A stretch of 64,000 nt of DNA, taken from assembly GCA_963771845.1 (NCBI GenBank), contig CAVYVC010000010.1, positions 1-64,000 of the forward strand. The letters run 5' to 3'. The notes beneath the pieces are model-generated. The model made no database searches. It was not told the origin of the DNA and was given only the letters and a program-made list of their open reading frames with translations. Position 1 is the first letter of the stretch. Every line of letters starts with the position of its first letter. The position numbers and the translations under genes were made by a program. Origin of the DNA: VAZQ01 sp963771845. Lineage in GTDB: Bacteria > Pseudomonadota > Alphaproteobacteria > Rhizobiales > Xanthobacteraceae. Positions 50,984 through 58,870 of this stretch are shown here, one piece after another.

Positions 50984-51949
50984 TCAGCTTCGCGCCGGTT
51001 GCTGCGCGGGAACGCGCTCCTCCGCCTCGACGCGCGCCGTCCCGACGCCGAGGTAAATCAGAATTGGCGCGGCGATAAACACGGACGTGTAGGTACCCAC
51101 CAGCACGACGCCGAAAATCATGGTGGCGACAAAGCTGTGAATGGCATGACCGCCGAACAGCAGCAGCGCCAACAGCGCAAGCGTCACGGTCACGTGGGTG
51201 ATGATGGATCGCGAGAGCGTGGAATTGACGGAGATGTTGAGCAGATCCGGCATCGCCATGCGCTTGTAGCGCCGCAGCATTTCACGGATGCGGTCATAGA
51301 TGACGACGGTATCGTTGAGCGAATAACCCAGGATGGTAAGCAGAGCCGCAATGCTTGAAAGATCGAAGTCGATCTGGGTCAGCGACATGTAACCGATTGT
51401 CAGAACGAGATCGTGGACGTTGGCGATCATGGCCCCGAGCGCGAACTGCCACTCGAACCGGAACCAGAGATAAATCAGGATCGCGAAGATCGCGAGCATG
51501 AGGCCGACCGTGCTGTAGGCCAGGAGCTCTTTGGAGACGCGCGGTCCCACCACTTCTTCACGGCGAATATCGACGTCGTTGCCGAGCGCCTGCCTGACTT
51601 TGGCAAGGGCGGCCTGCTGCGCCTCCTCTCCGCCCGGTTGCTGGGCCACCCGGATCAGCACGTCCTCGGGGCCGCCGAACTGCTGCAGCTGCACCTCGCC
51701 CAGCCCCAGGCCGCCCAGCGTGGAGCGCATCTTGGCAAGATCGGCCGGCCCCGATTTCGACTGCACCTCAATCAAGGTGCCGCCGATAAAATCGATCCCG
51801 AAATTAAGCCCATGAAAGAAGTACAGGAAAATCGCAGCGATTGAGAGCAGCGCGGAAACTGGAAAACTGATGCGCCGAAAGCGCATGAAGTCGAACTTGG
51901 TATCGTCGGGGACGATCCGCATGAGCGGAATGGAGGGATGCAGCCGCAC
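50984..51949 (-). CDS. secF: Protein translocase subunit SecF
   Basis: The 321-residue inner-membrane protein has six expected helices. SecF motifs are FGIDFIGGTLIEVQSKSGPA, then ALGAMIANVHDLVLTIGYMS and AALLTILGYSLNDTVVIYDR, followed by SIITHVTVTLALLALLLFGG. With SecD it uses the proton-motive force to pull exported proteins across the membrane. It follows secD by 12 bases on the same strand. All family blocks are intact. Confidence 0.97.
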   Translation of the reverse strand: MRLHPSIPLMRIVPDDTKFDFMRFRRISFPVSALLSIAAIFLYFFHGLNFGIDFIGGTLIEVQSKSGPADLAKMRSTLGGLGLGEVQLQQFGGPEDVLIRVAQQPGGEEAQQAALAKVRQALGNDVDIRREEVVGPRVSKELLAYSTVGLMLAIFAILIYLWFRFEWQFALGAMIANVHDLVLTIGYMSLTQIDFDLSSIAALLTILGYSLNDTVVIYDRIREMLRRYKRMAMPDLLNISVNSTLSRSIITHVTVTLALLALLLFGGHAIHSFVATMIFGVVLVGTYTSVFIAAPILIYLGVGTARVEAEERVPAQQPARS

Positions 51950-51961
51950 GTCGCTTATGCC

Positions 51962-53570
51962 TCAGGAGATCGCCAGCTGTCGCGGACGTGCCCACCCGAC
52001 CCACCAGGCCACGATCAGGCGCGTCAACGTGAAGGCCGTGAACACGGTGGTGACGATGCCGATACCCAGTGTCACCGCGAAGCCGCGTACCGGTCCGGTG
52101 CCGATAAAGAACAAAACAGCAGCCGCGATGAAGGTGGTGATATTGGAATTGAGGATGGTTGCGAGCGCGCGTGTGAAACCGGCATCGATCGCGTTGATGG
52201 GGGTGCGTCCGCTGCGCACCTCCTCGCGGATGCGTTCATAGATCAGGACATTGCTGTCCACCGCAATCCCGATCGTGAGAACAATGCCGATGATGCCGGG
52301 TAGCGTGAGCGTCGCATTGAGAAACGACAGGATGCCGAAGATCATACCGATATTGATGCCGACCGCGATGCTCGCGAATACGCCGAACAGGCCGTAGGTG
52401 AAAATCATGAATACGACGACGAGGGACGCGCCGAAATAGGACGCGAGTTTTCCCTTCTCGATTGAATCCTGGCCCAGCCCCGCGCCCACGACGCGCTGCT
52501 CGATCACGGTAAGCTTTGCTGGCAAGGCGCCCGCCCGCAGCAGAATGGCGAGATTGTTGGCAGATTCGACGGTGAAATTGCCGGAGATTTGTCCGGCTCC
52601 GCCGCGAATGGGCTCGCGGATAACGGGTGCCGAGATCACCTCCTCGTCGAGCACGATTGCAAACGGCCGCCCCACATTGTCGGTGGTGACCTGAGCGAAT
52701 TTTCGCGCTCCCGAGGTGTTGAATTTGAACGAGACAATGGGCTCGCCGGTGCGCTGGTCATAACCAGGCTGCGCATTGGTGAGCTCCTCCCCCGAAACAA
52801 TCACGCGCTTTTCCAGGAGATAGGGCCGGCGGCCTTCCGCGGCCGAGCCGTAAACGATTTCCGAGTTCAGGCGGGGGATGCTCCTTGAGCGCCTGCTCGA
52901 CCGTCATTGAGGTATCGACAAGGCGGAAGGTCAGTTTCGCCGTGGTCCCGATGACCTTGATAAGCTCATCCGGATTTCCAAGTCCGGGGACCTGCACCAG
53001 CACGCGATCGATTCCCTGGCGCTGAATCGAAGGTTCCACCAGTCCCATCGCATTTACGCGCCGCTCGATGATCTCGACCGACTGGTCGACGACCTGGCGC
53101 GTGCGCTCGAGCAAAGCCGGCTCCGTCACCGTAAGCCGGATGACGCCGCCGCCCGCATTCTCGATGTTTACAGAACGCGCTCCGGCGCTTCCGATGAATC
53201 CTCCGAGCGGTTCGGACAGCGGGCGCAGCTTGGCCAGCGCCTGTTGCACGTCGCTGTCGCGGACAATCACCTCGACGGAATTGCCCCGGATCGCGGGCGC
53301 GCGGACCAGCCGCAACCCCGCTTCGCGCATGACCCTGCGCACGTCATCTTGCACGGTTTGGAGCTTCTGACGCCGAACATCGTTGGCATCGACCTGCAGC
53401 AGGATGTGAGACCCGCCTTGCAGATCGAGCCCAAGCACGACGTGACGCTGGGCCCACACGGGCCACCGCTGGACTGTCTTTTCAGGGAAGAAATTGGGAA
53501 CCGCGAACAGGCAGCAGATAAAGGCCGTGAGCAATATGGCGGCCGCTTTCCATTTCGAAATGTAAAGCAT
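51962..53570 (-). CDS. secD: Protein translocase subunit SecD, with a single-base frameshift
   Basis: Two overlapping frames make one SecD of about 535 residues. The 5' part (53570-about 52875) has VVLGLDLQGGSHILLQVDAN and QRQGIDRVLVQVPGLGNPDE. The 3' part (about 52875-51962) begins NSEIVYGSAAEGRRPYLLEK and has GAGQISGNFTVESANNLAIL and GIVLTIGIAVDSNVLIYERI. The switch is at a run of five G (52873-52877, C on the coding strand); four would restore the frame. SecD is normally needed for good growth and secF follows intact, so a base-calling error is the likelier explanation. Confidence 0.93.
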
Positions 53571-53614
53571 GAATTTTGACCGTTACTTGCGGAGCGTCCG
53601 GGTAAAACCGGAAA

Positions 53615-53959
53615 TCAGCTCGATCCGCTCTCGTCCTTGACCGGCTCGCCCTTGGCACGCACGCCCGTAACCATGGAGCGCACCTGGCGGACGCGCACCC
53701 CGTCCGCGATCTCGACCTCGATCTGATCGTCATCGACGACCTTCGTCACCTTGCCGACCAGTCCTCCCGACGTAATCACGGTATCGCCGCGGCGCAAGTT
53801 TTTGACCAGCTCCTGGTGGTCCTTGGTGCGCTTTTGTTGCGGCCGCAGAATAAGAAAATACATGATCACGAAGATCAGGACGAAAGGCAGCAACTGCACC
53901 AGCATGTTGTCCCCGCCAAAAAAAGGACTCGCCTGGGCAAAAGCGGGAGTCACAAACAT
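53615..53959 (-). CDS. yajC: Preprotein translocase subunit YajC
   Basis: The 114-residue protein has one N-terminal transmembrane helix (LVQLLPFVLIFVIMYFLILR), then the conserved PQQKRTKDHQELVKNLRRGD and GGLVGKVTKVVDDDQIEVEI. It accompanies SecDF in the holo-translocon. It lies 44 bases upstream of secD, so yajC-secD-secF is one operon. Confidence 0.97.
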   Translation of the reverse strand: MFVTPAFAQASPFFGGDNMLVQLLPFVLIFVIMYFLILRPQQKRTKDHQELVKNLRRGDTVITSGGLVGKVTKVVDDDQIEVEIADGVRVRQVRSMVTGVRAKGEPVKDESGSS

Positions 53960-54138
53960 GCGTGCTTTCCTTGTGTTCTGATGGCCTGGGGCGCCCGCGC
54001 GGACTATAACCGCCGGTGGTCCAATTGCAATCTCACCCTCCGGCGACGTTGCCGGCCTTGCTGCGCACCGGCGAGATCATCTTGCGCGCACGCGGCCGCG
54101 TCGGTTAAGCCAGCACACGAAATTTTGCAGTCACGCTT

Positions 54139-55194
54139 ATGGCCAAACGCGTCAAGCCACCGGTAAGCACGCCACGAGCGGCGCAGCAATCACCCCGAAG
54201 CGCTCCTTCACAGGAAACGCTGGAGCGGATCGCAGGCGCCCTGGAGCGCCTCGCACCGCATGCACCGGCTCCGCCGCGCTATGATTGCGCTGACGCGTTC
54301 TCCTGGCATCCCGACCAGCGACGGCTCGTTCCGGTCGCCAAGGTGAACAGAGTCGAGATGTCGCTCCTCAAAGGGATCGACCGCGTGCGCGACATGCTGC
54401 TGGAGAACACTGACCGGTTTGCGCGCGGGTTGCCAGCCAACAATGCGCTGCTCTGGGGTGCGCGCGGCATGGGCAAATCGTCGCTGGTCAAGGCTGTGCA
54501 CGCTGAGGTCAACGCCGCCCGGCAAACCCCTACCCTATCCCTCCCCCATCGCAAGTCGGGCTTGCCCGACTTGCGCACCACACTGCGCAACCCGGGCAGG
54601 CCCGGGTTGCGTCGGGAGAGGGTAAAGGGTGCGGGCGACGGGGTACTCAAGCTTGTTGAGATCCATCGTGAGGACATTGAAAGCCTGCCGGAGCTGATGG
54701 CGCTCATGCGCGGCGCGGCTTACCGCTTTATTGTTTTCTGTGATGACCTCTCGTTTGAAGCACAGGATACGAGCTACAAGTCTCTCAAGGCCATGCTGGA
54801 AGGCGGCATTGAGGGGCGGCCGGACAATGTGGTGTTCTACGCGACGTCGAACCGGCGCCACCTCATGGCCCGCGACATGATGGAGAACGAGCGCGCGTCC
54901 GCAATCAATCCGGGCGAAGCGGTCGAGGAGAAGGTCTCACTATCAGACCGTTTCGGACTCTGGCTCGGCTTTCATCGCTGCAGCCAGGATGAGTTCCTCG
55001 CAATGGTCGACGGCTATGTCACCTATTACGGCATTTTGCACCCGCGCGAGCAGGTTCACCGCGAGGCGCTGGAATGGGCCACCACGCGCGGTGCCCGCTC
55101 CGGCCGCGTCGCCTGGCAGTATGTGCAGGATCTCGCCGGGAGATTAGGGATTGCGATATCAGACGAAGGAGGACGGACGGCCGCGGACAGATGA
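54139..55194 (+). CDS. DUF815 AAA-type ATPase with an in-frame repeat insertion
   Basis: The protein has 351 residues; usual members have roughly 290-310. The P-loop is LLWGARGMGKSSLVKAVHAE and Walker B is FIVFCDDLSFEAQDTSYKSL. DNVVFYATSNRRHLMARDMM and SDRFGLWLGFHRCSQDEFLA follow as in the family. Right after the P-loop helix, between VNAARQ and LKLVEIHRED, about 40 residues (including PHRKSGLPDL and RNPGRPGLRRER) are encoded by a composite palindromic DNA element. The frame is kept. DUF815 ATPases are conserved in proteobacteria but of unknown function. The last residues (EGGRTAADR) come from another, degenerate, repeat. Confidence 0.9.
   Translation: MAKRVKPPVSTPRAAQQSPRSAPSQETLERIAGALERLAPHAPAPPRYDCADAFSWHPDQRRLVPVAKVNRVEMSLLKGIDRVRDMLLENTDRFARGLPANNALLWGARGMGKSSLVKAVHAEVNAARQTPTLSLPHRKSGLPDLRTTLRNPGRPGLRRERVKGAGDGVLKLVEIHREDIESLPELMALMRGAAYRFIVFCDDLSFEAQDTSYKSLKAMLEGGIEGRPDNVVFYATSNRRHLMARDMMENERASAINPGEAVEEKVSLSDRFGLWLGFHRCSQDEFLAMVDGYVTYYGILHPREQVHREALEWATTRGARSGRVAWQYVQDLAGRLGIAISDEGGRTAADR
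54526..54631. repeat. Composite palindromic element inserted in frame in the DUF815 gene
   Basis: The outer arms are CCCTATCCCTCCCCC-type on the left (about 54529-54547) and GGGAGAGGGTAAAGGG on the right (54614-54629). Inside are two perfect-stem hairpins: GCAAGTCGGGC/GCCCGACTTGC (54551-54574) and GCAACCCGGGC/GCCCGGGTTGC (54587-54610). The outer arms match the hairpin after the response-regulator gene at 57869, and the inner ones match the hairpin in gatA at 33069. Confidence 0.85.
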
Positions 55195-55235
55195 ATGAGC
55201 GGCGCCATCCGTCGTCTGTTGTCCGTCGTCCAAGT

Positions 55236-56534
55236 TCAAGCCCCACTCAGAAATTTCGACGGATCCAGCGGAGAGGCGCCTTTGCGGACTTCGAAGTGCA
55301 GCTGCGGTGCGTTCACGTTGCCCGATTGACCCGAGCGCGCAATGACCTGCCCCCGTTTGACCTGGTCGCCACGCTTGACGAGAAGTTCTTTGGCATGGGC
55401 ATAGGCAGTGACGTATCCATTGGAGTGCCGCACGAGAACGAGATTGCCATAACCCTTGAGCTCGTTGCCGGCATAGGCCACGACACCATCCTCGGCCGCT
55501 TTGATCGGCGTATTCTCCGGCACGGCGATGTTGATGCCATCGTTCTGCTGCCCGTTGGTCATCGGCCCGAAGCCCGAGATTACGCGTCCGTTCGCGGGCC
55601 AACGAAATTTGGGCAGAGCGCCGGTTGTATCCGCGTTCTTCGCAAGTCCGTTTGCAGCGGATGTGTCGGTCGCCGGCGCAAACATGCTTGCGCTTTGCGG
55701 CGTGTCGGCGCTCTCCGGCGCAATTGCAGTCGCGGGCTTGGCCTCGGCCACAGCAGGTACCGCAGATCTTATCGCCGAGGACCGCACCCCTGGAATCACA
55801 AGACGGTCACCGATGTTGAGCCGCGTGTTTGCTCCGAGATTATTGGCCTTGGCAATTTCACCGACCGGTTTGCCGTAGAGACGCGAAATCTTGCTCAGCG
55901 TCTCGCCGGGCGCAACCACATGCACGGCTCCGTTGCCGGTCGAGGCAAGCTTGGGCGCAGCCGCCGGTGTGTGACTGGCTTGATTGTAGCGCGGGATGAC
56001 CAGCTGCTGGCCCGATTGGAGCGCCGCCGGCGAACCGAGATTGTTGGTGGCGATGATGGCCGAGGCCGGAACGCCGTAACGGCGGGCGATGGAGTCGATG
56101 GTATCTCCGTGGGCGACGGTAATGGCAGTGCCGCCTTCCCACGTCCAGTGGCCGGTGGAAGCCGGCTTGGAGGCTGCAACCGTTCCAGTGACTTCGGATG
56201 GCGCAGGTGAGGCAGCCGAATGCGCCGGATTCGGAGCATAGGAGGCCATTCCTCTGCCGCCACCGGCAAAACCGGAATTTTGCGGAGAGGAACTCTGCGC
56301 GCTCTGCGGCGGAAGCGGGCGGGTCTCGACCCGTCCGACCGGGGCGCCTTGGCTGCCCTGGATTGAGCCGGTCATCTCCGGACCGTTCTTATCGGCGAAG
56401 ATATCGGCGAAAATATTGTCGTTAAATCGCGACGTATCGCCGCTGCAACCCGCAATGCCCGCGCTCACCAGCGCCAACAGGGCCGCCTGGGGCAAAGGAC
56501 GCAACCATTGAACGAACGAGAACATCGCCAACAC
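55236..56534 (-). CDS. nlpD: LysM/M23 lipoprotein, NlpD/EnvC-type amidase activator
   Basis: The 432-residue protein has a lipoprotein signal (ALVSAGIAGC). Two LysM domains bind peptidoglycan: TVAHGDTIDSIARRYGVPAS with its LVIP end, then VVAPGETLSKISRLYGKPVG with its end. The C-terminal M23 domain runs from FRWPANGRVISGFGP. Zinc-site residues are lost: the usual HxGID reads NDGIN and the usual HLHFE reads QLHFE. The protein is therefore probably not a peptidase but activates cell-wall amidases, as NlpD and EnvC do. It lies next to pcm and surE, the conserved nlpD context. The symbol is by analogy. Confidence 0.85.
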   Translation of the reverse strand: MLAMFSFVQWLRPLPQAALLALVSAGIAGCSGDTSRFNDNIFADIFADKNGPEMTGSIQGSQGAPVGRVETRPLPPQSAQSSSPQNSGFAGGGRGMASYAPNPAHSAASPAPSEVTGTVAASKPASTGHWTWEGGTAITVAHGDTIDSIARRYGVPASAIIATNNLGSPAALQSGQQLVIPRYNQASHTPAAAPKLASTGNGAVHVVAPGETLSKISRLYGKPVGEIAKANNLGANTRLNIGDRLVIPGVRSSAIRSAVPAVAEAKPATAIAPESADTPQSASMFAPATDTSAANGLAKNADTTGALPKFRWPANGRVISGFGPMTNGQQNDGINIAVPENTPIKAAEDGVVAYAGNELKGYGNLVLVRHSNGYVTAYAHAKELLVKRGDQVKRGQVIARSGQSGNVNAPQLHFEVRKGASPLDPSKFLSGA

Positions 56535-56631
56535 TCATACGCAATACAGAGGCGCCATTAACAACCGGCGAAGTAAATAAGACTTTAACTAATTGTGGTA
56601 TTAAGGGCACACTCAACTGGAAAGCGTTGAT

Positions 56632-57291
56632 TTAAAGCTCGCGTGCCTGTCCCGGCAATAGCGGAACAAAACGCACGCCGATCAGCTCCTCCTGCTCCAG
56701 CCCAGTCTCTCGCTTGGTGATTCTGACCAGGTGTTGTGAGCCGTTGTGCGGCCCGAGCGGTAATATCATCAGCCCGCCCTCGGCAAGCTGCGCGACAAGA
56801 GCCTCGGGTACGTTTTCAGCAGCCGCCGTAATCATAATGCGATCGAATGGTGCCTTGTCTGGAACGCCGGCAACACCATCCCCGAGCAGGACTTCGACAT
56901 TGTTGTATCCAAGCGTGGCCAGCCGGATCCGCGTGGCGTTCGCTAACGTGCGGTAACGCTCCACGCTGATTACTTCACGGGCAAGGCGCGAAAGAATGGC
57001 CGCCTGATAGCCTGATCCAGTGCCGATCTCGAGTACTCGATGCTGCGGCTGCAAACGCAGCTGCTCGGTCATGTACGCGACCACATAGGGCTGGCTGATT
57101 GTCTGTCCACAGGCGATCGGCAAGGCCTGATCCGCATATGCGGCATCGACGAACGCGTTTTCAACGAAATGCTCGCGCGGGACCTCGTCCATTGCCCGCA
57201 ACACGGCGGTGTCACCGATACCCCGCTGGCGCAACACCAGCAGGAACTGCATCCGGACAACTTTGTCGTCACCGGTCGGCGGCTTGGGCAC
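56632..57291 (-). CDS. pcm: Protein-L-isoaspartate O-methyltransferase
   Basis: The 219-residue enzyme uses SAM to methylate isoaspartate in damaged proteins so that they can revert to aspartate. YADQALPIACGQTISQPYVV is the substrate-side motif, and VLEIGTGSGYQAAILSRLAR is SAM motif I. DRIMITAAAENVPEALVAQL and EGGLMILPLG follow. Length and motifs are normal. pcm-surE neighbours are a widely conserved pair, here with a response regulator on the other strand between them. Confidence 0.97.
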   Translation of the reverse strand: MPKPPTGDDKVVRMQFLLVLRQRGIGDTAVLRAMDEVPREHFVENAFVDAAYADQALPIACGQTISQPYVVAYMTEQLRLQPQHRVLEIGTGSGYQAAILSRLAREVISVERYRTLANATRIRLATLGYNNVEVLLGDGVAGVPDKAPFDRIMITAAAENVPEALVAQLAEGGLMILPLGPHNGSQHLVRITKRETGLEQEELIGVRFVPLLPGQAREL

Positions 57292-57471
57292 GCAAGACCT
57301 CCTGGCCTGGTTTTAGCCGAAATCATCCCGCAGCTCGACACCACCGGGCGCGTCCCGGCTTCGATCACCCAGTGCAACGTTCGTGATTTGGCCGGGACGT
57401 GCTAAATGTGAGGCGCCTGCGATTGGTTTGGCTTTGTATTCGGGTGTCTTTTGCGGGGATTGCACGCGAAC

Positions 57472-57903
57472 ATGACTTCAACAGCCCCTACGCAGCCTGC
57501 CGCCGGCGCAAAGCGTGTCCTCATCGTGGAAGATGAGTTGATGATCCGCATGCTGCTCGCCGATATGGTGGGAGAGCTCGGCTACATAATCGCGGCCGAG
57601 GCCGCCCAAATCGAAGAGGCCCTGGAGGCTGCACGCAATACTGATTTCGACATTGCGATCCTCGACGTGAATCTCAATGGCAGGCCGATTTCGCCGGTGG
57701 CCGATGCCCTCGTCGAGCGCGGGAGACCATTCATCTTCGTTACCGGCTACAGCGATCCGCCGGTTGCGGAACTGCATGCGAACCGGCCGGTGCTGAAAAA
57801 GCCGTTCCAATTGGACCACCTCAAGCTCACGCTGCAAAGAGCGCTGGAAAACGGTACGGCCGACCCACACCCTATCCCTCCCCCGCGAGCGGGGGAGGGA
57901 TAG
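57472..57903 (+). CDS. Stand-alone response-regulator receiver protein
   Basis: Started at the ATG at 57472 it has 143 residues, one REC domain. KRVLIVEDELMIRMLLADMV holds the acidic pair, Asp65 in IAILDVNLNGRPI is the phosphorylation site and the conserved Lys is in PVLKKPFQ. There is no output domain, so it acts by protein contact. The last 12 residues, PHPIPPPRAGEG, and the stop codon are encoded by the left part of a palindromic repeat, so the native C-terminus was probably altered. It lies between pcm and surE on the opposite strand. Confidence 0.9.
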   Translation: MTSTAPTQPAAGAKRVLIVEDELMIRMLLADMVGELGYIIAAEAAQIEEALEAARNTDFDIAILDVNLNGRPISPVADALVERGRPFIFVTGYSDPPVAELHANRPVLKKPFQLDHLKLTLQRALENGTADPHPIPPPRAGEG

Positions 57904-57906
57904 GGT
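57869..57906. terminator. Perfect palindromic repeat between convergent genes
   Basis: ACCCTATCCCTCCCCC and its exact complement flank GCGAGC, an 18-bp stem if the central GC pairs are counted. The TAG stop of the response regulator is inside the right arm and surE ends 14 bases further on. It probably ends transcription from both sides, and it belongs to the same repeat family as the outer arms of 54526-54631. Confidence 0.8.
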
Positions 57907-57919
57907 GGGTGTGTTTCGG

Positions 57920-58726
57920 CTATTGCCTTGCGCCAGCCTCTCTACGCGGGACCCCTGCTTCCTGGTCGAATACCTCGGCGAGACGCGTCATGAAGGGATC
58001 GTCGGTCATGTTCAGCCGCAGCGGCGTTACTGCAATGCGGTTTGCCGCAAGGGCAGAAATATCGCTACCGTCGGAGGGCGGCATTGCGCGCATGCGCACA
58101 TAGGCGATCCAATAGTAGGCGTTGCCGCGGCCGTCCTCGCGTGCATCTATTTGCAGCCGTTCCTGGCGGTTGCGTCCCTGCGTTGTTATCGCGACCCCTC
58201 TCACCTCGGCGGGCCCACAGTCCGGAAAATTGATGTTCACAAGCACGTCCGGAGGGATACCGGCCTTGAGCACGCGCCGGATGATGTCGGGCGCGAAGCC
58301 GAGTGCTGTCGCCCAGTGGGGCGGCTGTCCGCTGCGGGACTTGTAGGCCTGCGAGAGCGCAAAGGAAGGGATGCCGAGGATCGTCCCCTCCACTGCGCCT
58401 GCAACCGTTCCCGAATAGATCACGTCCTCGCCGGCATTGCGCCCGCGATTGACGCCCGCCAGCACGAGGTCCGGGGGATGGTCTTTCATGATATGGCGGG
58501 CGCCCATGATGATGCAGTCAGTCGGCGTGCCCTTGACGGCGAAACGCCGCTCGGCGATCTCGCGCAGGCGCAGCGGATCGTTCAGGGAAAGCGAGTGCGA
58601 CACACCCGACTGATCGAATTCAGGAGCAATCACCCACACATCGTCTGACAATGCTCGGCCGATCTCGGCACAGACGTCGAGGCCCTCCGAATGGATGCCG
58701 TCATCATTGGTGATCAGGATGCGCAT
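57920..58726 (-). CDS. surE: 5'/3'-nucleotidase SurE
   Basis: The 268-residue phosphatase starts MRILITNDDGIHSEGLDVCA, with the Asp-Asp metal pair. VWVIAPEFDQSGVSHSLSLN, then GTPTDCIIMGARHIM and DLVLAGVNRGRNAGEDVIYS complete the active site. It removes phosphate from nucleoside monophosphates during stress. Family length is normal. It lies downstream of serS on the same strand, with a degenerate repeat of about 100 bases between them. Confidence 0.97.
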   Translation of the reverse strand: MRILITNDDGIHSEGLDVCAEIGRALSDDVWVIAPEFDQSGVSHSLSLNDPLRLREIAERRFAVKGTPTDCIIMGARHIMKDHPPDLVLAGVNRGRNAGEDVIYSGTVAGAVEGTILGIPSFALSQAYKSRSGQPPHWATALGFAPDIIRRVLKAGIPPDVLVNINFPDCGPAEVRGVAITTQGRNRQERLQIDAREDGRGNAYYWIAYVRMRAMPPSDGSDISALAANRIAVTPLRLNMTDDPFMTRLAEVFDQEAGVPRREAGARQ

Positions 58727-58729
58727 AAT

Positions 58730-58870
58730 CAGACGCCGGACGACGCACGAGGAAGGACAGACGACAGCAAGCGCGGCCAGCGCCCTGTGTTCTTGTTGGG
58801 TTGTCCTGCGCGGTGCCCCATCCTCATGCGTCCTCTGTTGTCCGTCGTTTGTCCTCTGATCTCTCGATCG
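58730..58870. repeat. Degenerate TCCGTCGTC/CCTCTG-type repeat between surE and serS
   Basis: The segment contains GTCCTCTGTTGTCCGTCGTT and similar blocks, with partial inverted copies (GGACAGACGACAG). The same kind of sequence lies at about 29139-29215, 33541-33610 and 55178-55235, each at the end of a gene. Here it forms the last codons of serS, encoding RSEDKRRTTEDA. Confidence 0.6.

Noticed and set aside
52758..52804. SecD as two naturally separate genes
   Set aside because: The two frames overlap at a G-run and match adjacent parts of one protein; a one-base error explains it better.
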